Below are positions 58,366 through 64,000 of a DNA stretch of 64,000 nucleotides, in pieces. The position numbers and the translations under genes were made by a program. Numbering within the stretch: position 1 is the first letter of the stretch; every line of letters starts with the position of its first letter. Below the pieces are notes generated by a model. That model saw only the letters and a list, made by a program, of their open reading frames with translations, searched no databases and was not told the origin of the DNA. The DNA is from Actinomadura sp. K4S16. Lineage in GTDB: Bacteria > Actinomycetota > Actinomycetes > Streptosporangiales > Streptosporangiaceae. The stretch lies in contig NZ_BDDE01000015.1 of NCBI RefSeq assembly GCF_008327685.1, positions 372,001-436,000 on the forward strand. Direction: 5' to 3'.

Positions 58366-59352
58366 TCAGTCCTGCCTGCGGGCTGCCTGGCGGGCGCGGC
58401 GTTCGGCGCGGCGCTCCTCGAATCGGGTGGCCGCGGTGTTCAGGGTTTCCAGGTGCGCCGCGAGTCGCTCGCGGGCCGCCTCTCCGGCCGGTCCGAGGTC
58501 GGTGCGGTCGTGGACCCGCCAGTACCGCAGGACCGGCTTGAGGACGGTGTCGTGGTGCAGCCGCAGGTCGTAGATCCCCGCGTTCGCGATGGCGACCGAC
58601 TTGCGCCAGAACCCGTCGATGGCGTGGCCGGGCATCTGGAACCCGGTGACCACGTCGGCGACCGCCCGCATCGTCTCGTCCGGCGCCGCCTCGAAGGCCG
58701 CCGCGATGACGTTGCGGTAGAAGACCATGTGGAGGTTCTCGTCGGACGCCACTCGCGCCATGAGCTGCTCGCAGACCGGATCGCCCGACACCTGGCCGGT
58801 GTTGCGGTGCGACACCCTGGTGGCCAGCTCCTGGAACGACACGTACGCGAGGCCGCGCAGGAGGCTTTCTCCATGGTCGGGCTGGTATCCGCCCTGCATG
58901 TGGGCCATCCGGTACCGTTCGAGCTCCTCGGGGTCGACGGCACGGGTGACGGTCAGGTAGTCGCGGATCACGATGCTGTGCCGGGCCTCTTCGGCGGTCC
59001 ACCGGTTCACCCAGAAGCCCCAGGCGCCGTCACCGCCCATGATGTGGGAGATGGCGGAGTGGTAGTAGGGCAGGTTGTCCTCGGTCAGCAGGTTCACCAG
59101 CAGCGCCTCCCGCGACTGCGGGGACACGGTGGAATCGCCCGGCTCCCAGCCCTCGCCGCCCAGGAACTCGAAGTCGCGTCCCCGGCTCCACGGCACGTAC
59201 TGGTGAGGGGACCAGTCCGTGGCCGCCGACAGATGCCGGTCCACCTCGGCTGCGACGACCGGCTCGAGGTCGCGCAGCAACGCGGTCTCGGACGCCGGAA
59301 AGCAGTCTGCGGGACGAGAACCGGCGGAGTCGGCGTCGGGCGTGGCGGGCAT
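58366..59352 (-). CDS. Acyl-ACP desaturase (fatty acid desaturase type 2)
   Basis: A 328-residue soluble di-iron enzyme. Metal ligands lie in NRWTAEEARHSIVIRDYL (EEARH) and ARVASDENLHMVFYRNVI (DENLH), with further Glu in TEDNLPYYHSAIS and FQELATR. It resembles DesA1/DesA2 of mycobacteria, which introduce double bonds into acyl-ACP. Convergent with the amidase gene. Confidence 0.93.
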   Translation of the reverse strand: MPATPDADSAGSRPADCFPASETALLRDLEPVVAAEVDRHLSAATDWSPHQYVPWSRGRDFEFLGGEGWEPGDSTVSPQSREALLVNLLTEDNLPYYHSAISHIMGGDGAWGFWVNRWTAEEARHSIVIRDYLTVTRAVDPEELERYRMAHMQGGYQPDHGESLLRGLAYVSFQELATRVSHRNTGQVSGDPVCEQLMARVASDENLHMVFYRNVIAAAFEAAPDETMRAVADVVTGFQMPGHAIDGFWRKSVAIANAGIYDLRLHHDTVLKPVLRYWRVHDRTDLGPAGEAARERLAAHLETLNTAATRFEERRAERRARQAARRQD

Positions 59353-59579
59353 GGCACAGACCTTTCGGGACGGGAACGACGTCGATCCGGCCTGTCGCGG
59401 CCGGACCGGTCCAGCGGACCGACCAAGGCTCTCGACTCGGCCGTGCCCGCCCCAGGGACGAAAGTCCCTTCGCCGAAGCCCGAAGGTCGGGAAGGCTCCC
59501 TTCCTGACGGCTGCGGCCAGGCGGTGTCCGCCGCACGACGCGCTGACAATCGTGCGGCGGACACCAGGTGTTCACAGGG

Positions 59580-60755
59580 TCAGGCCAGCAGGGTCTCGCC
59601 GATCCAACCCCCGGGTCGGCAGCCGGGTGGGACGGCGAAGACGGCGGAGCCGATGGGCGTCGTCCACAGGTTGAGCATGTCGGAGGCGGCGAGGCGCTTC
59701 TGGACGGGTGTGAACTGACGGTCGAGGTCGGCCTGGTAGCAGGCGAACAGGAGACCGGAATCCACGACGCCTTCCCGAGTGATCCCTTCGTCGTAGTTGT
59801 AGCCGCGGCGGAGGATCCGCAGGGACGGGTCGTCGGCGCGGGCGAGGCGGATGTGGGCCTCCTCGGGGATGACCGGGAAGCCGTTGCCGTTCTTGGCGGC
59901 GAGATCGGGCTCGTCGTGCTCGCGCTCACCGGTGAGCGGGGCTCCGGTCCTGATGTCGCGCCCCATCGCGAACTGCTTGGCGGCGTCGTCGGCCCGATCC
60001 CATTTCTCGAGGTCCATCCGGATCCGGCGCAGGACCATCGTCGTCCCGCCGCGCAGCCAGGCGGGCCCATCGGAGATCCAGACGGATCTGGCCAGGTCGG
60101 CGGGCTGGACGGTGCCGTCGAGCTGCCCCATCAGGTTGCGCTGGGTCTGGCCTGGCGGCTGGGCGGTGCGGCGGAAGCCGCGCTGGGTCCAGCGGACGGC
60201 GGCGAAGTCCCGGGCGTCCTTGACGATGAAGCGCACGGCATGCGCGAGTGTGACGGCGTCGTCGGCGCACACCTGGACGAGCAGGTCGCCGTCGCTCCAG
60301 CGGTCCTCCAGGCGGTCGACGTCGAAACGGGGCAGCCGTGCGGACGGTCGTTGGTGTTCCAGTCCGGCGGCCGCGAACAGGCCTGGGCCGAACCCGAAGG
60401 TGACGGTGAGTCGGGCCGGGAGATCGGCGAGTTCGGGCTGCGCGTCGGCCAGGCCCGGCCGCCCCTGGGTGAGGCGGTGGGCGTCGTCGGTGAGGAGCCG
60501 CATCAACCGGCCGAGTCCGGCGCGGTCGACGCCGGGTCTGAGGTCGAGACCGACGAACGCCGCGTGGGTCTGCGGGGACGTCGCGATGCCGGCCTGGTGG
60601 GGTCCGTGGAAGGGCTCGATCCCGTGCGGCGGCTGGTCGTGCGGTCGCGTCCCGGCGGGCCGGTCGGGGCCGCAGGACGAGGTGGCGGCCAGTCCGGCCG
60701 CCACCACCGCCCCACCGGTGAACAGGGCCCGCCGGCTGAGGTTCCGCGCGGACAT
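59580..60755 (-). CDS. Dyp-type peroxidase with Tat signal (EfeB/DyP class A)
   Basis: A 391-residue heme peroxidase exported by Tat: the N-terminus NLSRRALFTGGAVVAAGLAA has the twin Arg. The GXXDG motif is MGQLDGT near residue 210, and the heme His region is PEEAHIRLARADDPS near 300. Such enzymes oxidise dyes, or take part in iron uptake as EfeB. Its ATG shares a base with the PCuAC stop (TGATG), so the two proteins are made together, which hints at copper- or heme-related redox work outside the membrane. Confidence 0.93.
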   Translation of the reverse strand: MSARNLSRRALFTGGAVVAAGLAATSSCGPDRPAGTRPHDQPPHGIEPFHGPHQAGIATSPQTHAAFVGLDLRPGVDRAGLGRLMRLLTDDAHRLTQGRPGLADAQPELADLPARLTVTFGFGPGLFAAAGLEHQRPSARLPRFDVDRLEDRWSDGDLLVQVCADDAVTLAHAVRFIVKDARDFAAVRWTQRGFRRTAQPPGQTQRNLMGQLDGTVQPADLARSVWISDGPAWLRGGTTMVLRRIRMDLEKWDRADDAAKQFAMGRDIRTGAPLTGEREHDEPDLAAKNGNGFPVIPEEAHIRLARADDPSLRILRRGYNYDEGITREGVVDSGLLFACYQADLDRQFTPVQKRLAASDMLNLWTTPIGSAVFAVPPGCRPGGWIGETLLA

Positions 60756-61288
60756 CAGCCCTCCGGCGCGTACGACTCGTTGCCGCCCTCGAAGGCCTTG
60801 CCGAGGGCGCTGAACGGGACCGTGGCGCCGTCCTTCAAAGTGAGGGTGAACGCGACCCGGTCACCCGGCCTGATCGGGGTCTTCACGTCCATGAGCATGA
60901 TGTGGAACCCGCCCGGCTTGAGTTCGAGGCGGCCGCCGGCGGGGACGACGAAACCGCCCTTGACCGGCCGCATCTTCGTCATTCCGCCCGTGCCGGCGAC
61001 CTCGTGCAGTTCGGCCTTCGGCGAGACCGGGGTGGTGACCGAGACGACGGTGACGTCGGCGCCGGTCGGGTTGACCAGGCTGCCGAACGCCGCCGACATG
61101 CCCTTGTCCGCGGTCTTCACCCAGGGATCGGTCACCGTCAGCGCCGCCGCCCTCCCGGCGGCGGGGGCCGTCGGCGCGGCCGGAGGGGTGGTGTCGGATG
61201 CCTCACCGCCGCAGGCGGCGAGGAGCAGGGAAGAGGCGACCAGGCCCGCAATGAGGGCAGGCAGGCGCACGTCGTTCTTGCTGAGCAT
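60755..61288 (-). CDS. Copper chaperone PCu(A)C, lipoprotein
   Basis: A 177-residue protein with a lipobox SLLLAAC (Cys26) after a signal peptide. The PCuAC domain shows the copper ligands: HEVAGTGGMTKMRPV and GGFHIMLMDVKTPI (H..M pattern). PCuAC carries Cu(I) to cytochrome oxidase or other outer enzymes. It is followed without a gap by the DyP gene and preceded by a membrane protein gene 87 bases upstream on the same strand. Confidence 0.94.
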   Translation of the reverse strand: MLSKNDVRLPALIAGLVASSLLLAACGGEASDTTPPAAPTAPAAGRAAALTVTDPWVKTADKGMSAAFGSLVNPTGADVTVVSVTTPVSPKAELHEVAGTGGMTKMRPVKGGFVVPAGGRLELKPGGFHIMLMDVKTPIRPGDRVAFTLTLKDGATVPFSALGKAFEGGNESYAPEG

Positions 61289-61375
61289 GTGAAGTCCTTC
61301 GGCTGGTGCTGGAACGGACCGTGCGTGAGCGCACGGCGAAGACAACCCGCGGCAGGGGTCGTCACGTCAGGCGCG

Positions 61376-61939
61376 TCAACGCGCCAGAGCACCGGCCGGA
61401 GGGCCGCGCAGGACCAGGACGTGCCGCAGCACCGGGCTTCGCGGGCGCGGCAGGACGGCTTCGCCGGGGACCACGGCAGGTCCGTCGAGGACCTCCGCGA
61501 CCTGCAGGGACAGCAGCAGCGGGCGTAGCAGGGCCCCGGCCGCCAGGCGTGCCAGGAGCCAGGCGCCGCGCTCACCGCGCCGCAGCCACCAGGCCGAGAC
61601 GACCGCGGCCAGCAGGTGCGCCAGCGTCATGCCGAGACCGCCGGAGGCGTCATCATCGTGCACGACCGGCCGACCGGCCGCATGGTGCGCGTGACCGGCG
61701 GTGAACAGCGTGTGCAGCACGAACTGGCCGCCCAGCAGCCCGCCCATGATCGTGGCCAGGGACCGCTCGTGTCCTGCCAGGACGTACGCGAACCCCAGCG
61801 TGCCCGCGAACGCCGCGCCGACCGCCCAGACGGCGATCGGACGGCCCGACGCCGTGAAGTGCCCGAGGCACGTCAGGATCACGCACACCGTCGCGAAGAT
61901 CGACGCGCGCACTGACCTGAGCGGAGGCATGGGGGTCAC
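61376..61939 (-). CDS. Multi-pass membrane protein beside the copper chaperone
   Basis: The 187-residue protein has about five predicted helices (ASIFATVCVILTCLGHFTAS, AVWAVGAAFAGTLGFAYVLA, TIMGGLLGGQFVLHTLFTAG, ...) and a His/Asp-rich loop, HAHHAAGRPVVHDDD, that could bind copper. The starting GTG at 61937-61939 or ATG just after is possible. Proteins like this lie beside PCuAC genes in many actinobacteria; a role in copper uptake or oxidase assembly is likely but unproven. Confidence 0.72.
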   Translation of the reverse strand: MTPMPPLRSVRASIFATVCVILTCLGHFTASGRPIAVWAVGAAFAGTLGFAYVLAGHERSLATIMGGLLGGQFVLHTLFTAGHAHHAAGRPVVHDDDASGGLGMTLAHLLAAVVSAWWLRRGERGAWLLARLAAGALLRPLLLSLQVAEVLDGPAVVPGEAVLPRPRSPVLRHVLVLRGPPAGALAR

Positions 61940-62011
61940 GACAGGTCACATCCTGTCACGCCCCTCCTCCGCGGACGGCCTCGGGTCCGGCTCGGCCCAG
62001 GGACGGCTCCG

Positions 62012-62452
62012 TCAGCCTGCCTGGGCTCGGATCGCGTTCACGTCGAGCCACACCTGCTCGCGGCTGATCCGGTCGCCGGTGAACTCGCAGACGTGGAGGA
62101 GCCGGAAGTCGACCGGCCTGCCGTCCGGCCCGAAGTCGAAGCCCATGAAGTTCCGGTACGCCCTGCCGCGGTACTGCACCTCGTCGACGAGGAAGCCGGG
62201 GCCGTGGAGCCGGCGGACGGGTTCGACGGCGACCTGCTCGAGCTCGGTGAAGAGCGCCTCGTAGAAGCCCATCAGCTCGTCGTGTCCGTGGAACGGGGCG
62301 CCGGGGAACCCCACCGGCTCGTGCTCGGCGTCGTCGGTGAGCGTGGCGAGGATCCCCGGCCGGTCGTGGGCCTCCTCCGCGGCGAAGTGGCGGGCGAGCA
62401 CCTCGTCCATGACCTCGCGCGGCGTGGTCCCCTGAGAATGCGTCGTGTCCAT
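62012..62452 (-). CDS. SnoaL-like/nuclear transport factor 2 family protein
   Basis: A 146-residue cone-shaped-fold protein: REVMDEVLARHFAAEEAHDR, LTDDAEHEPVGFPGAPFHGH and VCEFTGDRISREQVWLDV. Such proteins bind or isomerise hydrophobic ligands. It lies 28 bases after the VOC gene and is probably co-transcribed with it. Confidence 0.87.
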   Translation of the reverse strand: MDTTHSQGTTPREVMDEVLARHFAAEEAHDRPGILATLTDDAEHEPVGFPGAPFHGHDELMGFYEALFTELEQVAVEPVRRLHGPGFLVDEVQYRGRAYRNFMGFDFGPDGRPVDFRLLHVCEFTGDRISREQVWLDVNAIRAQAG

Positions 62453-62480
62453 GGGTTCTCCAGTCGTTCTCGTGCGGCGG

Positions 62481-62933
62481 TCAGGAGTGGAAGGCGATCA
62501 GCTCGAGCTGGATCCCGTCGGGGTCGCGGAAGGTGAGGAGCGAGATCGGCATGCCCTCCATCGGGTAGACGCCGGAGTGCGCGACGCCCTCGGCGTCGAG
62601 CCGCGCCGTCCACGCGTGCAACTGGTCCAGCGACGCCACCTGGAGGCAGAGATGGTCCAGGCCGGTCCTGACGGGGTCGAATCCCTCCCCTCCGTTCCCG
62701 GGGTGGTGGTCGAGCCCGAGGTTGAACGCCATGTCGTCCGTGCCCAGCACGATCGAATGGCCGCCCTTGTCGCTCCGATGGTGCGGTTCGTCGAACTGGC
62801 GCCGGAGCCCCAGGACTCTCTGGTACCAGGCCGCGCTCGCCTCGACGTCGGTGACGGTGAGCCCGACGTGCTGAATGCCGACCAGGGCGGCCCGTACGGG
62901 CTGCGCCGCGGAGGCCGCCTCCGTTGTGGTCAT
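62481..62933 (-). CDS. VOC family protein (glyoxalase/dioxygenase fold)
   Basis: A 150-residue protein from ATG 62931-62933. Two beta-alpha-beta-beta-beta modules carry metal-ligand positions: IQHVGLTVTDVEASAAWYQR (His), TGLDHLCLQVASLDQLHAWT (His) and FRDPDGIQLELIAF (Glu). Probably a glyoxalase or ring-cleaving-like enzyme. Upstream partner of the SnoaL gene; divergent from the LuxR regulator, which may control both. Confidence 0.9.
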   Translation of the reverse strand: MTTTEAASAAQPVRAALVGIQHVGLTVTDVEASAAWYQRVLGLRRQFDEPHHRSDKGGHSIVLGTDDMAFNLGLDHHPGNGGEGFDPVRTGLDHLCLQVASLDQLHAWTARLDAEGVAHSGVYPMEGMPISLLTFRDPDGIQLELIAFHS

Positions 62934-63087
62934 CGCGATCCCTTCGAGTGAGTCGATGAACGCAACGTACGGAGCGTGCTCGTCCGGCGAGAATCCCCTG
63001 ACCTGGTGGAGGGCGCCCCCCGTCCGGACGGTCGGCCCCCTCGATCGCGGGATGGCGGCGCGGGCGCACGCCTCGTAGCCTGCTTGC

Positions 63088-64000
63088 GTGCGCACCGAGC
63101 AGTTCGCCCGCGCCCGTGACCGCCTCCTTCGGGAGGTGACGGCGGAGACTCCCATGGTCACCGTGCTCAATGAGACCGTGGCGGCTCTGCACGCGGTCAC
63201 GCGCTTCTCCTGGTGCGCGGTGATGACGGCGGATCCCCGCACGCTGCTGCCGACCGGCGGGGTGGTCGAAGGCTTCTCGCCGGACGCCTGCGGCCCCTTC
63301 TGGGACAACGAGCTCCTCGCCCCCGGCTTCAACAAGTTCAACACCCTGGCCCGCAGCACCGACCCGGTCGCCACGCTGTTCGAGGCCACGGACGGCGACC
63401 TCGCGCGGGCGCCGATCTACACCGACCTGTACGCCCCCCTGGGCGTCGCCGACGAACTCCGCGCCGCCTTTGTCGTCGGGGGCCGCTGCTGGGGTGTCGC
63501 CGCCCTCCTCCGGGCCTCCGCGGACGGCCCGTTCCCCCGCCGCGAGGTCGAGCACGTCCAGGCTCTCCTGCCGTTGATCACCCGCTCCGTCAAGAGCAGC
63601 GCGTGCAGGCTCGAAGCCGACGCGGGCTCCCCCACGGCGATGGTCGTCGTCGACGGCTCCAACGGGATCCGGGACCTCACCGTCGAGGCCGGCGAACTCC
63701 TCGACGACCTTCGCACCACCGGCGTCGACGAACCCGGTCTGCCCACGATCCTCGGCACCGTCGCGACACGAGCCCGGTCGACCCGTACCGCGAACCGGCT
63801 CGTCACGCGGGTGCGGGGCCGCTCCGGCCGCTGGTTCCGGGTCACCGCCGGCCCCATGCAGGACGGCGCCGGCGACGTCGCCATGGTGATCGAACCGGCG
63901 AGGGCCGCGGACCTCACCCCGATCCTGCTGGAGTCCTACCGCCTCACGGAACGGGAGACCGAGATCGTCATGCTGCTCGCGCGGGGGCTCACCACGAGAG
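63088..64000 (+). CDS. LuxR family transcriptional regulator (3' end outside window)
   Basis: An open frame from GTG 63088 to the window edge gives 304 residues. Residues 1-160 look like a GAF-type sensor (LNETVAALHAVTRFSWCAVM, ELRAAFVVGGRCWGVAALLR), and 170-280 like a PAS-type module (VVVDGSNGIRDLTVEAGELL, WFRVTAGPMQDGAGDVAMVI). The LuxR HTH begins at the end: YRLTERETEIVMLLARGLTT. The rest of the HTH lies outside. Divergent from the VOC-SnoaL pair. Confidence 0.9.
   Translation, partial: MRTEQFARARDRLLREVTAETPMVTVLNETVAALHAVTRFSWCAVMTADPRTLLPTGGVVEGFSPDACGPFWDNELLAPGFNKFNTLARSTDPVATLFEATDGDLARAPIYTDLYAPLGVADELRAAFVVGGRCWGVAALLRASADGPFPRREVEHVQALLPLITRSVKSSACRLEADAGSPTAMVVVDGSNGIRDLTVEAGELLDDLRTTGVDEPGLPTILGTVATRARSTRTANRLVTRVRGRSGRWFRVTAGPMQDGAGDVAMVIEPARAADLTPILLESYRLTERETEIVMLLARGLTTR

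Overview
The window is GC-rich (one counted line in the core is about 77% GC) and reads as the chromosome of a filamentous or related high-GC actinobacterium. Supporting signs are GTG and TTG starts with purine-rich ribosome sites, chains of ATGA, GTGA and TGATG overlaps, a fused FadE-type acyl-CoA dehydrogenase, an MmyB-type regulator, a CU044_5270-type protein beside an ECF sigma factor, DUF5947/DUF6084/DUF6069 proteins, and the SepX/GlpR - GNAT - MoeA/Glp - GalU - 5-FTHF cyclo-ligase neighbourhood. A Thermomonosporaceae (Actinomadura-like) source is my best guess, not proven.

Layout. 1-6076: a high-affinity (group 1h type) [NiFe]-hydrogenase locus on the minus strand (small subunit, large subunit, NFU-like protein, DUF5947, a 67-aa protein, DUF6084 cut by the window edge), divergent from hypA-hypB. 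6093-12379: an aldo/keto reductase behind a MerR-type promoter, a fused acyl-CoA dehydrogenase, an MpaB-type oxygenase divergent from a TetR gene, and a methyltransferase-MerR pair. 12489-18790: release factor 3, a SulP transporter, a TetR/MFS pair with two operator copies, and an HD phosphohydrolase. 18944-27641: an SDR plus an unknown partner divergent from a TetR gene across a perfect palindrome, a bicovalent flavin oxidase, YjbR, an AraC gene joined to an alcohol dehydrogenase remnant, DUF6069, and TetR with a metal-dependent hydrolase and an alpha/beta hydrolase. 27823-35318: an ECF sigma factor with its partner, an SDR, an MmyB regulator, a decayed HEAT-like patch, two small oxidoreductases and a SigJ/SigG-type sigma factor.

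35964-45327 is a conserved core: tRNA-Ala, SepX/GlpR-like membrane protein, GNAT, NagA, a DeoR remnant, MogA/MoaB, MoaC, MoeA/Glp, GalU, 5-FTHF cyclo-ligase, a hydroxyacid dehydrogenase and a cation/proton antiporter. 45455-52016 carries FmdB, an MMPL transporter, MTA phosphorylase, a CpaB/SAF protein, MscL with a zinc ribbon, a VanY-type peptidase and a proline-rich membrane protein. tRNA-Arg(CCT) at 52146 opens an AT-richer island (about 50-53% GC in two counted lines) that holds a two-gene unit: a 543-aa soluble-plus-two-TM protein of no family I recognise, followed by a SLOG/LOG-fold nucleotide-binding protein. This is the best candidate for an undescribed system, probably conflict or defence related. 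56173-64000 returns to ordinary sequence: TetR/amidase with twin operators, an acyl-ACP desaturase, a PCuAC-DyP peroxidase operon with a membrane protein, SnoaL and VOC proteins, and a LuxR regulator cut by the right edge.
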